Below are positions 16,934-25,596 of a stretch of DNA of 64,000 nt, in pieces. A program made the position numbers and the translations under genes. The notes beneath the pieces were generated by a model, which was given only the letters and a program-made list of their open reading frames with translations, had not been told where the DNA came from and did not search any database. The first letter of the stretch is position 1; every line of letters starts with the position of its first letter. Origin of the DNA: Sphingomicrobium lutaoense (GTDB lineage: Bacteria; Pseudomonadota; Alphaproteobacteria; Sphingomonadales; Sphingomonadaceae); NCBI RefSeq assembly GCF_014195685.1, contig NZ_JACICF010000001.1, positions 505,317 to 569,316 on the forward strand, given 5' to 3'.

Positions 16934-18049
16934 ATGACAGGGCCGCTTTCGGGACTGCGAATCATCGAACTGGCGGGGCTGGGACCCGGCCCCTTCGCGG
17001 CGATGATGCTCGCCGACCATGGCGCCGAGGTGATCCGGATCGAGCGCGAAGGGCTGATTTCGGTGCCGGGCGATCCGATGCTGCGGGGCCGCCGCTCGAT
17101 CGCGCTCGATCTCAAGTGGGAGCACTGCCGAACCGCTTTTACACGGCTGGTGGAAAGCGCCGATGGCCTGATCGATCCCTTTCGCCCAGGAAAGCTCGAG
17201 GCCCTGGGTCTCGGCCCCGATAGGCTCCAATCGCTCAATCCACGACTGGTGATCGGCCGGATCAGCGGCTGGGGACAATATGGGCCGCGCCGCGACGAGG
17301 CAGGGCATGACATCAATTATCTCGCGCTCTCGGGCCTGTTGGACGCGATCGGGCCCGCCGACCGCCCGGCGGTACCGCTCAATCTCGTTGCCGATTATGC
17401 GGGCGGGGGAATGATGCTGGCTTTCTCGATGGCCGCCTGCCTGCGCGAAATGGCGGCAGGGGCAGACAAGGGTCGCGTGATCGACTGCGCAATGAGCGAC
17501 GGCGCCGCGCTGGTCGGTAGCCTGATGTTCGCGCTTCGCAACGCAGGCCAGTGGACGCACGCCCGCGAAGCCAATCTGCTCGACGGGGGCGCGCCCATCT
17601 ATGGCTGCTATCGCTGCGCCGACGGCCGCTTTCTCGCGCTGGGAGCGATCGAACCGCAGTTTCACCGCGAATTCCTCACGCTTGTCGGCCTTGTCGATGA
17701 TCCGCGCTTCGCCAGTCTCCTCGACCGCAATCAATGGCCGGTGCAGCGCGCGGCAATTGCCGCCGCGATCGAAGCAAAGCCGCTCGATCATTGGACCGCC
17801 ATCTTCGAGGGCAGCGATGTCTGCGTCACGCCCGTCCTCGCGCTCGACGAAGCGGTGCGCGATCCGCATCATGTCGCGCGCGGCTCCTTTGCCGAAGGTG
17901 CTCTCGGGCCGGTGCCCGCGCCCGCTCCGCGCTATGGCCCCGAACCCGCCCCGCTCGCGCCGCCGCACCGCCCTGGCGCCGATGGTGCCGCGGTTCTCGC
18001 CGAACTCGGCTTTGACGAAGAAGAAATCGAGGCCATGCTGTCCCCATGA
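16934..18049 (+). CDS. Class III CoA-transferase / alpha-methylacyl-CoA racemase family
   Basis: 371 residues from the ATG at 16934; the frame stays open to 16898. The N-terminus LSGLRIIELAGLGPGPFAAMML, the segment GHDINYLALSG with the His and ADYAGGGMML with the Asp match the catalytic pair of alpha-methylacyl-CoA racemase. The likely reaction is epimerisation of 2-methylacyl-CoA esters, feeding a branched-chain acyl-CoA to a dehydrogenase. CoA transfer is the alternative for this family. It overlaps the aminotransferase start by ATGA (18046-18049). Confidence 0.85.
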   Translation: MTGPLSGLRIIELAGLGPGPFAAMMLADHGAEVIRIEREGLISVPGDPMLRGRRSIALDLKWEHCRTAFTRLVESADGLIDPFRPGKLEALGLGPDRLQSLNPRLVIGRISGWGQYGPRRDEAGHDINYLALSGLLDAIGPADRPAVPLNLVADYAGGGMMLAFSMAACLREMAAGADKGRVIDCAMSDGAALVGSLMFALRNAGQWTHAREANLLDGGAPIYGCYRCADGRFLALGAIEPQFHREFLTLVGLVDDPRFASLLDRNQWPVQRAAIAAAIEAKPLDHWTAIFEGSDVCVTPVLALDEAVRDPHHVARGSFAEGALGPVPAPAPRYGPEPAPLAPPHRPGADGAAVLAELGFDEEEIEAMLSP

Positions 18050-19203
18050 ACCGGATGAACAGACTCTACGAAGCCATTGACGTCAGCGTTTTCGAACGGA
18101 TGAGCCAGGCCGCTGCCCGCCATGACGCAGTCAATCTGGGGCAGGGCTTTCCCGATTTCGGCTGGCCCGACGCCATCCTCGAAGAAGCCGCACGCGAGGT
18201 TACCGGCGGGTCGAACCAATATCCGCCTTCGCGCGGCATTCCGGCACTGCGCCAGACCGTGGCCGACCATTATCGCCGCCATTACGGCCATGACCTCACG
18301 CCCGATCATGTCGTGGTCACCAGCGGCGCGACCGAGGCGCTGGCAGTGATCGCGCAGGCGCTCGTTTCGCCCGGCGACGAGGTGATTATCTTCACCCCGG
18401 CCTTCGATGCCTATGAACCGATGGTGCGAAGGGCAGGGGGCACGCCTGTCGAGGTGAAGCTCGACGCCCCGGACTTCCGCATCGACCGTGCCAGGCTCGA
18501 ACAGGCGGTCGGCCCGCGATGTCGCGCCATCATCCTCAACAATCCGCACAACCCGACCGGACGGCTGTTCGACCGCGAGGAATTGATGGCGGTTGCCGAG
18601 GTCGCCGAGGCGCATGACCTCATCGTCGTCAGCGACGAGGTGTGGGAGCATATCCTGTTCGGCGAGGAGGATTTCATTCCCTTTGCCAGCCTGCCCGATA
18701 TGGCCGCGCGCACGATCAAGTGCGGCTCCGCGGGCAAGATCTTCTCGCTCACCGGCTGGAAGGTGGGCTGGCTGGTCGCCGATCCCGACCTTGCCTCGAT
18801 CGCGGCCCGAGCGCACCAGTTCACCACCTTCGCGACGCCCCCCAATCTCCAGGCCGCGGTGGCGAAAGGGCTGGGGCAGGACGACTGGATTGCCCCGATG
18901 CAGGACGGGTTTCGCTCTTCGCGCGACCGAATGCTGCGCGGCCTTGAGCAGGCGGGCTACCGCGCCATCTCGCCCGCGGGCACCTATTTCATGACCGTCG
19001 ATCTTGCTGCTTCGGGGATCGCGGCGGACGATGAGACATTTGCGCGCCGAGCGGTCGAGGAGGCGGGGGTCGCGGTGATCCCCATGTCGCCTTTTTATAT
19101 CGACGATCCCGACCGCCACATGATCCGGCTCTGCTTTGCCAAGCGCGATGCAACGCTCGACGCGGGGCTCGCAGCGCTCGAACGCGCGGCCAGGTTCTTC
19201 TAG
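18046..19203 (+). CDS. PLP-dependent aminotransferase class I/II
   Basis: 385 residues. Fold-type I aminotransferase features: NLGQGFPDFGWP, YPPSRGIPALR, VTSGATEAL, NNPHNPTGRLF with the Asn, DEVWEH, and SAGKIFSLTGWKVGW with the PLP-binding Lys; the carboxylate-binding Arg lies near HMIRLCFAK. It resembles methionine/kynurenine aminotransferases (YbdL, KAT), so an aromatic or sulfur amino acid donor is likely but not certain. It is translationally coupled to the racemase/CoA-transferase gene and its stop overlaps that of the convergent EAL gene by four bases. Confidence 0.88.
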   Translation: MNRMNRLYEAIDVSVFERMSQAAARHDAVNLGQGFPDFGWPDAILEEAAREVTGGSNQYPPSRGIPALRQTVADHYRRHYGHDLTPDHVVVTSGATEALAVIAQALVSPGDEVIIFTPAFDAYEPMVRRAGGTPVEVKLDAPDFRIDRARLEQAVGPRCRAIILNNPHNPTGRLFDREELMAVAEVAEAHDLIVVSDEVWEHILFGEEDFIPFASLPDMAARTIKCGSAGKIFSLTGWKVGWLVADPDLASIAARAHQFTTFATPPNLQAAVAKGLGQDDWIAPMQDGFRSSRDRMLRGLEQAGYRAISPAGTYFMTVDLAASGIAADDETFARRAVEEAGVAVIPMSPFYIDDPDRHMIRLCFAKRDATLDAGLAALERAARFF

Positions 19204-20003
19204 GGTGCGATCATCTCGTCCCAGCCGGCTTCCCATTGCTCGATCCAGCCCGGTAGGTCCTCGGCAAGCAGTGGCTTGCTCACGCCATAACCCTGCGCGA
19301 CATCGCATTCCATCGCGCGAAGAAGCTGGATCTGTTCGCGCGTCTCCACGCCCTCGCAGGTCGCCGACAGCCCCAGTCCATGCGCCAGTCCGATCATCGC
19401 CTCGACGATCACTCGGCTGTCCATCGAACGGGTCGCATCGGAAATGAAGAAACGGTCGATCTTCACTTCGGTAAAAGGCAATTGGCGTACCAGCTTCATG
19501 GTCGAATAGCCGGTCCCGAAATCGTCGATCGCCAGCCCGATCCCCTTGATCCGGAAGCGCGTCAGCGTGTCCATCAGATTGACCAGCGATTGGGTCGAGC
19601 CTTCGGTCAATTCCAGCACCAGGCATTCGGCGGGAACCCCATGTTCCTCGCACTTGGCCTCGACGATATCGGGAAAATCGAGCGCATTGAGGTTCATCGC
19701 CGAGATGTTGAACGCCAGTTCGCACTCGATCCCCTTGGCGCGCCATTCCTTCCACTGGGTAAAACAGCGGTCGAGCCCGTAGCGCGTCAGCTGGTCGATC
19801 AGCCCATGCCCCTCGGCCAGCGGAATGAAGCGAGACGGCGGCACCGCGCCCATCTCGGGATCGTGCCAGCGCACCAGCGCCTCGACCCGCTTCAGCTTGC
19901 CCGTCGCAAGGCTGATCTTGGGTTGGTAGGCATAATGCAGCCGCTCGTTGATCAGCGCCCGTTCAAACCCGTCCAACAGCTTGAGATCGGGCGGAGCGGT
20001 CAT
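19200..20003 (-). CDS. EAL-domain cyclic-di-GMP phosphodiesterase
   Basis: 267 residues, essentially one EAL domain. Conserved parts include YAYQPKISL, VEALVRW (the EAL motif), NISAMNL, ELTEGS, IDDFGTGYS, VKIDRFFI and CEGVETREQ, so the metal-binding and catalytic residues appear intact and it should hydrolyse cyclic di-GMP. The start at 20003 overlaps the preceding receiver gene by ATGA. A two-gene layout (receiver first, separate EAL second) replaces the usual REC-EAL single protein. The frame remains open upstream to 20168, but that part is out-of-frame shadow of the receiver gene. Confidence 0.9.
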   Translation of the reverse strand: MTAPPDLKLLDGFERALINERLHYAYQPKISLATGKLKRVEALVRWHDPEMGAVPPSRFIPLAEGHGLIDQLTRYGLDRCFTQWKEWRAKGIECELAFNISAMNLNALDFPDIVEAKCEEHGVPAECLVLELTEGSTQSLVNLMDTLTRFRIKGIGLAIDDFGTGYSTMKLVRQLPFTEVKIDRFFISDATRSMDSRVIVEAMIGLAHGLGLSATCEGVETREQIQLLRAMECDVAQGYGVSKPLLAEDLPGWIEQWEAGWDEMIAP

Positions 20004-20395
20004 CGCACCAGCTGCTCCCGAAGCTGGACCAGCAGCATCTCCAGCTCCTCGAGCCGGGCAGGCTTGGACACCGGCCCCACCATCTTCAGCCCCATTTCCT
20101 CGCCCAGGTTGAAGGCGCTTTCGAGGATGCGCCGGTCGAACCCCGAGATGATGAGAATCGGCTGGCACGCTTTCTGTTCGGCAAGGAAACGCAGCAGTTC
20201 GATCCCGTCCATGCCGGGCATCCCGAGATCGATCGCCACCAGTTCGGGGCTATCCTCGACGTAACAGCGGCGAAAATGCTCATGGTCATCGGCAATGATC
20301 GGCTGAAAGCCGCTGCTCGTGGCGGCCCCGGCAAGGAATTCCGCCAACGCAGGTTCATCGTCGATCAGGAGCAGCCTCGGCTGCGTTTGCGTCAT
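20000..20395 (-). CDS. Single-domain response regulator (receiver)
   Basis: About 131 residues containing only a receiver domain: LLIDDEP acidic pair, the phospho-acceptor Asp in AIDLGMPGMDG, Ser in LIISGFD and Lys in VSKPARLEE. I chose the ATG at 20395 because AGGA lies eight bases before it. An ATG at 20404 adds three residues. It overlaps the EAL gene by four bases, so the two are probably made together and the phosphorylated receiver may control the EAL protein by direct contact. No kinase is adjacent. Confidence 0.85.
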   Translation of the reverse strand: MTQTQPRLLLIDDEPALAEFLAGAATSSGFQPIIADDHEHFRRCYVEDSPELVAIDLGMPGMDGIELLRFLAEQKACQPILIISGFDRRILESAFNLGEEMGLKMVGPVSKPARLEELEMLLVQLREQLVR

Positions 20396-20550
20396 AAAGT
20401 CCATCCTACTCGCCAGCTATAGCTTCAATTCGGCGCAATAATTCCTTCGTTCGATTGTAGGCTGTCCGCCATTTCGTGCAATGGAAACGGCTTTTTAACC
20501 TTCGAAGTTCAAATTTACCTCCATTCTAGGTCTTTTGTGGGGAGAACGCC

Positions 20551-21252
20551 ATGTTGGGTGCGCTCTTGGGGAGAAAGCGGCACCGGCCGTTCGGTCAGGA
20601 CAATATCGCTTTCGATTCCACGATCTTCACCCTGTCGACCGACGTCCCGCGCCCTGTCGAGCGGCGCGTCGACGAGCGGGTCATGCCGATGCTCCGCGTC
20701 GCCAAGGTGGAAACCGCCGAGGGCCGCGAAATCCTCGTGCGCGTGCGCAATCTCTCGGCCGGTGGTCTCATGGCCGAACTCTCGCAGCAGATTCCCGTTG
20801 GCGAGGAAGTGTCGGTCGAACTCAACAGCCAGAAGATTCCCTCGACCGTGGTCTGGACGCGCGAAGGCGCCGCGGGCTTCAAGTTCGGGCGCAATCTCGA
20901 CCTCGGCGAAATGCTCGCAGGCCGGAAACCGCGCCACGGCTTCCGCCCCCGCCCGCCGCGCCTCAAGGTCGACTGCAAGGCCAATCTCAAGATCGGCAGC
21001 ACCTATTACACCGTCTCGGTGCAGGACATCTCGCAAGGCGGCATCAAGGTCGAGCCGGTCGAGGAATATTGCCTTGGCAAGAAAGTCGTCATCGTCGTCG
21101 AGAGCCTCAAGCCCATCAAGGGCGAAGTGCGCTGGTATGCCGATCGCCGCGCGGGCATCGTCTTCGACCGCCCGCTGGGCTTCGAGGAATTGGCCGAATG
21201 GATGGGCAAGCGCCTCGAAATGGCGAGCCTTCGCGCCTCGCAAAATCGCTAG
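20551..21252 (+). CDS. Protein with two PilZ domains
   Basis: 233 residues with two PilZ units. The first (about 35-120) has VERRVDER and VRNLSAGGLM. The second (about 130-225) has RPPRLKVDCKA and VQDISQGGIKVE, each with the (D/N)xSxxG signature. Three frames are open here because of GC-rich codon use; this frame is the one with recognisable domains, and GGGGAG sits before its ATG. It is divergent from the receiver/EAL pair, with about 155 bases between the two starts. That places a cyclic-di-GMP degrading enzyme and a likely effector at one promoter region. The effector's target is unknown. Confidence 0.85.
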   Translation: MLGALLGRKRHRPFGQDNIAFDSTIFTLSTDVPRPVERRVDERVMPMLRVAKVETAEGREILVRVRNLSAGGLMAELSQQIPVGEEVSVELNSQKIPSTVVWTREGAAGFKFGRNLDLGEMLAGRKPRHGFRPRPPRLKVDCKANLKIGSTYYTVSVQDISQGGIKVEPVEEYCLGKKVVIVVESLKPIKGEVRWYADRRAGIVFDRPLGFEELAEWMGKRLEMASLRASQNR

Positions 21253-21319
21253 GGCCGCCCTTTAACCCTGCCTCAAGGCCCCTTATCTTCGCTCCTCGAC
21301 AGACGAAGAAAGGCGCCCC

Positions 21320-21871
21320 ATGGCCCAACAGACGATCATTCTCGCAAACGGCTGCTTCTGGTGCAGCGAAGCGGTCTTCCTCGACGTGATCGGCGTCGAA
21401 AGCGTCGAAAGCGGCTATACCGGCGGCGACATGGTCAATCCGACCTACCGCCAGGTCTGCGGCGGCGACACCGGCCATGCCGAAGCGGTCAAGGTCGTGT
21501 TCGACGACGAACAGATCAGCCTCGATGATCTTCTCGACATCTTCTTCGCCACCCATGACCCCACACAGCTCAACCGCCAGGGCAATGACATCGGCCCGCA
21601 ATACCGCAGCGCGATCTTCACTTCAGACGTCGCGCAGGTCGATGCCGCGCGCCGGGCGATCGCCCGCGCCAATGCCGAACATGACGACAAGGTGGTGACC
21701 ACCATCGAACCGCGCGGCGAATGGTATCCGGCCGAGCAGGAACATCGCGACTATTACGCCCGCGAAGGGAGCAACAATCCCTATTGCATGGCGGTGATCG
21801 CGCCCAAGCTCGCCAAGTTCCGGAAGAGCTTCGCCGAGCGGGTCAAGTCCGGGGCGCCGCAGCCCTCCTGA
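21320..21871 (+). CDS. msrA: Peptide methionine sulfoxide reductase A
   Basis: 183 residues. The catalytic GCFWCSE motif is near the N-terminus, followed by SGYTGG, YRQVCGGDTGHAEAV, FFATHDPTQLNRQGNDIG and QYRSAIF, and AEQEHRDYYAR near the C-terminus. It reduces methionine-S-sulfoxide in proteins using thioredoxin. Size is normal for the family. Its last 29 bases overlap the end of the convergent Sua5/TsaC gene. Confidence 0.95.
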   Translation: MAQQTIILANGCFWCSEAVFLDVIGVESVESGYTGGDMVNPTYRQVCGGDTGHAEAVKVVFDDEQISLDDLLDIFFATHDPTQLNRQGNDIGPQYRSAIFTSDVAQVDAARRAIARANAEHDDKVVTTIEPRGEWYPAEQEHRDYYAREGSNNPYCMAVIAPKLAKFRKSFAERVKSGAPQPS

Positions 21872-22766
21872 GCCGGTCACGGATCGCGGCGGCGAGCCCG
21901 TCGCCCGGCACCGGCGCGACCGCGATGCGCGGATAGGGCGAGGCATCGGCTTCGTGCAGAGCGGCGAACAGGCGCGCCGCCGCGCTCACCGGGTCCTTGC
22001 CCAGCGCCAGTTCGCCTTCGACTTCGCCATAGCCGATGAGGATTTCGCCTTCTTCGGCTTCCCGGGCATCGAGGCGAAGCGGCTTGGAAGGCGCATAATG
22101 GCTTTCCATCTGGCCCGGCGCCTCGATCGTCCCGCGATCCTCCTCGACCGCGTCAGCGACATCGATCGGCCCCCGCCGGAGCAGGCGCAGCCTTCCATCG
22201 GTCGCGGCGATGATGGTCGATTCGATTCCGCGCTTTGCCGCCCCGCCATCGAGGATCAGCGCGATCCGGCCTTCGAGGCTCTTCTTCACATGCGCCGCGG
22301 TGGTCGGACTGATCGACCCGCTGGCATTGGCCGAGGGCGCGGCAAGCGGCCGCCCCACCATCTCGAGCAGCATGCGCATCGCCGGATGCGCGGGAATGCG
22401 AATGGCAATGGTCTCGAGCCCCGCGGTCACGATGTCGGCAATGCCAGCATCCTCGCGCTTGGGCACCACCAGAGTCAGCGGGCCCGGCCAATGCCCTTCG
22501 GCGAGCGCGCGCGCCTCCTTGCTGAAGATGCCGATCCTCTCGGCGGCGCCAAGGTCAGGAACATGGACGATGAGCGGATTGAAGCTCGGACGCCCCTTGG
22601 CTTCATAGATGCGCGCCACCGCTTCGGCATTGGTGGCATCGGCGGCAAGGCCATAGACGGTCTCGGTCGGCACAGCGACGGGCAGGCCGTCGCCGATCAG
22701 CGTGGCGGCCTCGATCAGCGCCCCCTCACTTGCACTTCGGATTTCCGTCCTTAGAAACTTGGCCAT
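21843..22766 (-). CDS. L-threonylcarbamoyladenylate synthase (Sua5/YrdC)
   Basis: 307 residues. An N-terminal YrdC domain (about 10-200) has PTETVYGLAADA, KGRPSFNPLIVH, WPGPLTLVV and SANASGSISPT, followed by a C-terminal Sua5-type domain (about 220-305), which separates it from short TsaC proteins. It makes threonylcarbamoyl-AMP for the t6A37 modification of ANN-decoding tRNAs. The start at 22766 (MAKFLRTE) is favoured; an ATG at 22793 adds nine residues. The frame stays open to 24053 on this strand, but that part is only the shadow of the acyl-CoA dehydrogenase gene. Confidence 0.92.
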   Translation of the reverse strand: MAKFLRTEIRSASEGALIEAATLIGDGLPVAVPTETVYGLAADATNAEAVARIYEAKGRPSFNPLIVHVPDLGAAERIGIFSKEARALAEGHWPGPLTLVVPKREDAGIADIVTAGLETIAIRIPAHPAMRMLLEMVGRPLAAPSANASGSISPTTAAHVKKSLEGRIALILDGGAAKRGIESTIIAATDGRLRLLRRGPIDVADAVEEDRGTIEAPGQMESHYAPSKPLRLDAREAEEGEILIGYGEVEGELALGKDPVSAAARLFAALHEADASPYPRIAVAPVPGDGLAAAIRDRLRRAAAPRT

Positions 22767-22811
22767 CGCCCGCGCTATGGGCGCTAACGACATCGCCCGC
22801 AAGGAGGTAGC

Positions 22812-24482
22812 ATGCCCTTTACCGTTCCGGTCGCTGACCAGGCCCGCCTCCTCGAACATGTCGTCGGGATCGAAGGGTTGGCGCAGCATGAACGCTTCGC
22901 CCATGCCGATCCGGAAACGGTCGAAGCGGTGCTCGAAGGCGCGGCCAGCTTTGCTGAAGGCGAATTCCTCCCGCTTCACCGGATCGGCGACGAAGTGGGG
23001 GCGAAGCTTGAGGACGGGGTGGTCACCATGCCGCCCGGCTATCGCGAAGCCTATCGGGCCTTTGTCGATGCAGGCTGGATGACGCTGTCGGCGCCCACGG
23101 ATTTCGGCGGCCAGGCGATGCCGCTCGCACTTTCGGCGGCGCTCATGGAAAATCTCAACGCGACCAATATCGGCTTCGCACTCTGCCCGATGCTCAGCCT
23201 CGGCGCGGTCGAGGCACTGGAAGCGCATGGCTCGGACGAGTTGAAGGCGCGCTATCTCGATAAGATCGTCTCGGGCGAATGGCCCGCGACGATGAATCTC
23301 ACCGAACCCCAAGCCGGCAGCGATGTCGGCGCGCTCACCAGCAAGGCCGAACCCGCCGGCGACGGCAGCTGGCGGATCAGCGGGCAGAAAATCTACATCA
23401 CCTATGGCGAGCATGACCTTGCCGACAATATCATCCATCTCGTGCTCGCGCGCACTCCGGGCGCCCCCGAAGGCACGCGTGGCATCTCGCTTTTCCTCGT
23501 TCCCAAGATCCTCCCCGACGGCAGCCGTAACGACCTGGTCTGCACGGGACTGGAAGAAAAGCTCGGCATCCATGCCTCGCCGACCTGCGTGATGCGCTAT
23601 GGCGAAAATGGCGGAGCAACCGGCTGGATGGTCGGGCCCGAAAATGGCGGGATGCGCGCGATGTTCACGATGATGAACAATGCCCGCCTCAATGTCGGGC
23701 TGCAGGGCGTGGGTCTTGCCGAACGCGCCACCCAGGAAGCGGTCGCCTATGCACTCGACCGCACGCAGGGGATGCGCGGCGGGCGCCCCACCGCGATCGC
23801 CGAACATCCCGACGTGCGGCGGATGCTGATGCGCATGCGCGCGCTCACCATGGGCGCGCGGGCGCTCTGCTATTATGCCTTCGGTTGCATCGACAAAGGC
23901 GAAACGGGCGATACCGAAGCCGCGCTGCGCGCCGAGGTGCTCATCCCGATGGCCAAAGCCTGGTCCACCGATGTCGGGGTCGAGGTCGCCAGCCTCGGGA
24001 TCCAGGTCCATGGCGGGATGGGCTATATCGAGGAAACGGGTGCCGCCCAGCACTTACGCGATGCGCGCATCGCGCCCATCTACGAAGGGACCAACGGCAT
24101 CCAGGCCGCTGACCTCGTCGGCCGCAAGCTCGGGCTCGACGGCGGGCTCGCCTTCGACGGGCTGATTGCCGATGTCCATGCCGACACGCAGGACGAACGG
24201 CTGATGGCGCTCGCCGATGTCATCGAACAGACCGCGACCATGCTGCGCGAAGCCGCGCCCGACCACAAGCTGGCGGGCAGCTATCCCTTCCTCGACATGT
24301 GTTCGGTGATGGTAGCGGCATGGCTGTTGGAAAAGGTCGCGATCGCGACCGACGATCCGCGCACGAAGGCGGCGTCCGAATATTTCCTGTCGGTGCTGGT
24401 GCCCGAAGCGCTGGGCAAGGGCGCGGCTGCCAGCGCGGGCGCCGAAATCCTCTACAGCGTTCCCGCCGAAACGCTCGCCTAG
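22812..24482 (+). CDS. Large acyl-CoA dehydrogenase (DmdC-like)
   Basis: 556 residues, longer than ordinary acyl-CoA dehydrogenases. It has the N-terminal helical part, a middle domain (TMNLTEPQAGSDVGAL, WRISGQKIYITYGEHDL), a C-terminal helical domain (VGLQGVGLAERATQEAVAYA, VHGGMGYIEETGAAQHLRD) and IYEGTNGIQA with the probable catalytic Glu. An extra 120-residue C-terminal helical extension follows. This is the architecture of 3-methylmercaptopropionyl-CoA dehydrogenase-like enzymes; the substrate cannot be told from sequence alone. AAGGAGG gives a strong ribosome site. The stop overlaps that of the convergent GntR gene by four bases. Confidence 0.88.
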   Translation: MPFTVPVADQARLLEHVVGIEGLAQHERFAHADPETVEAVLEGAASFAEGEFLPLHRIGDEVGAKLEDGVVTMPPGYREAYRAFVDAGWMTLSAPTDFGGQAMPLALSAALMENLNATNIGFALCPMLSLGAVEALEAHGSDELKARYLDKIVSGEWPATMNLTEPQAGSDVGALTSKAEPAGDGSWRISGQKIYITYGEHDLADNIIHLVLARTPGAPEGTRGISLFLVPKILPDGSRNDLVCTGLEEKLGIHASPTCVMRYGENGGATGWMVGPENGGMRAMFTMMNNARLNVGLQGVGLAERATQEAVAYALDRTQGMRGGRPTAIAEHPDVRRMLMRMRALTMGARALCYYAFGCIDKGETGDTEAALRAEVLIPMAKAWSTDVGVEVASLGIQVHGGMGYIEETGAAQHLRDARIAPIYEGTNGIQAADLVGRKLGLDGGLAFDGLIADVHADTQDERLMALADVIEQTATMLREAAPDHKLAGSYPFLDMCSVMVAAWLLEKVAIATDDPRTKAASEYFLSVLVPEALGKGAAASAGAEILYSVPAETLA

Positions 24483-24832
24483 GCCTGCTCGCGGTCGAGA
24501 AGCTCGGCGGGCGAAATGCCCAGCCGCTTCATCCGTGCGCGGATTTCGGGCCATTCGTCCTTGATGAAACGGTCGCGCTCGCGGCTCTTGAGCTTGGCGC
24601 GCGCCCCGCTGGCGACGAACATCCCGACGCCGCGCTTGACCACGACCAGCCCATCGTCCTGGAACCCCTGGTAGGCCTTGGCGACCGTCAGGGGGTTGGC
24701 GCCCTGCTCGGCGGCGAGGGCGCGGACCGAGGGCAGGGGATCGCCGTCGCCATAATGGCCGACGAGGATCGCATCGAGGATGACCTCGCGGATGCGAACG
24801 TAAACGGGCTTGTCCTGATTTCTAAGCGTCAT
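24479..24832 (-). CDS. GntR-family regulator, short YtrA type
   Basis: 117 residues: an N-terminal GntR winged helix (VYVRIREVILDAILVG, LPSVRALAAEQGANPLTV, AYQGFQDDGLVVVKRGVGMFV) plus a short C-terminal helical tail and no effector domain. This is the YtrA subfamily, which often controls a neighbouring ABC transporter; none is seen here. It is divergent in no pair; the nearest gene on the same strand is the nitroreductase 40 bases upstream, so the two may share a transcript. Confidence 0.85.
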   Translation of the reverse strand: MTLRNQDKPVYVRIREVILDAILVGHYGDGDPLPSVRALAAEQGANPLTVAKAYQGFQDDGLVVVKRGVGMFVASGARAKLKSRERDRFIKDEWPEIRARMKRLGISPAELLDREQA

Positions 24833-24873
24833 GCTGACTTAATACAGCACCGCGCAAAATCTGGCAACCCGCT

Positions 24874-25464
24874 CTAGTCGCGGGGCGGCTCCCAGCGCGT
24901 GACCAGCTCGCTCGGGTCGGGGCGGTCGCGCTCCTCGAGTGGCTGGCACGGGCTGCCGATGAAGAAAAAGCCCGCGATCCGCTCGCCTTCCTCGCAGAAA
25001 GCGCGGGTGACCATCGGGTGATAGGCCTGCGCACCCGTGATCCATCCGCCGACGAAACCGTGGGCATGGACGGCGTGGAGAAGGTTCATCCCCGCCGCGC
25101 CGCAGGTCAGTTCCTGTTCCCAAACGGGGATCTTGTGCGCGCGAACGGGGCTGGAGACGAGGACGATCAGCGCCGGTGCATGATGCGCCTTGTCGAGCGT
25201 CTTGGCGACCTTGGCGTCATGCGCGTCGGGGTCCTCGTCGAACAGGGCGCGGGCAAAGAGGTCGGCCAATGCCTGACGCTGGTCACGCTCGACGATCACG
25301 AAGCGATAGGGAACCAGCTTGCCATGGTCGGGCGTGCGCGCGGCCAGTTCGAGAATATGCGCCAGCTGTTCCGCATCGGGGCCAGGCGCAACCATGTCGC
25401 GCGGACGCCCCGAACGGCGCGTTTCAAGATGGGCCAGCAGGCTCGATCGATCGTTCAATTCCAT
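24874..25464 (-). CDS. Nitroreductase family protein, YdjA-like
   Basis: 196 residues from the ATG at 25464 (MELNDRS). The flavin-binding N-terminal motif is LETRRSGRPRDMVAPGPD, followed by ARTPDHGKLVPYRFVI, then AGMNLLHAVHAHGFVGGWITG, and a C-terminal GFFFIGSP. It should be an FMN-dependent NAD(P)H oxidoreductase of the small YdjA group with unknown physiological substrate. The frame stays open to 25506 but the added residues do not resemble the family. It lies upstream of the GntR regulator gene on the same strand. Confidence 0.85.
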   Translation of the reverse strand: MELNDRSSLLAHLETRRSGRPRDMVAPGPDAEQLAHILELAARTPDHGKLVPYRFVIVERDQRQALADLFARALFDEDPDAHDAKVAKTLDKAHHAPALIVLVSSPVRAHKIPVWEQELTCGAAGMNLLHAVHAHGFVGGWITGAQAYHPMVTRAFCEEGERIAGFFFIGSPCQPLEERDRPDPSELVTRWEPPRD

Positions 25465-25596
25465 GCGCGCCCGTGTCCCAAGCGCCACAGGAAATTGCAA
25501 CAACACTCTTCACTTCACGCATTTCGTCGCTAGGGTGCGGCATCTTTTTGTCGCAATGGTACGGGCCTCGGCGGTCCGCGCCAGTGGGAGGTTTTT

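Noticed and set aside
16826-19755. Long minus-strand open frames opposite the CoA-transferase and aminotransferase genes
   Set aside because: No domain matches; the plus-strand genes carry catalytic motifs.
22794-24053. Upstream extension of the Sua5 frame to 24053
   Set aside because: This part is antisense to the acyl-CoA dehydrogenase; family starts at MAKFLRTE (22766).
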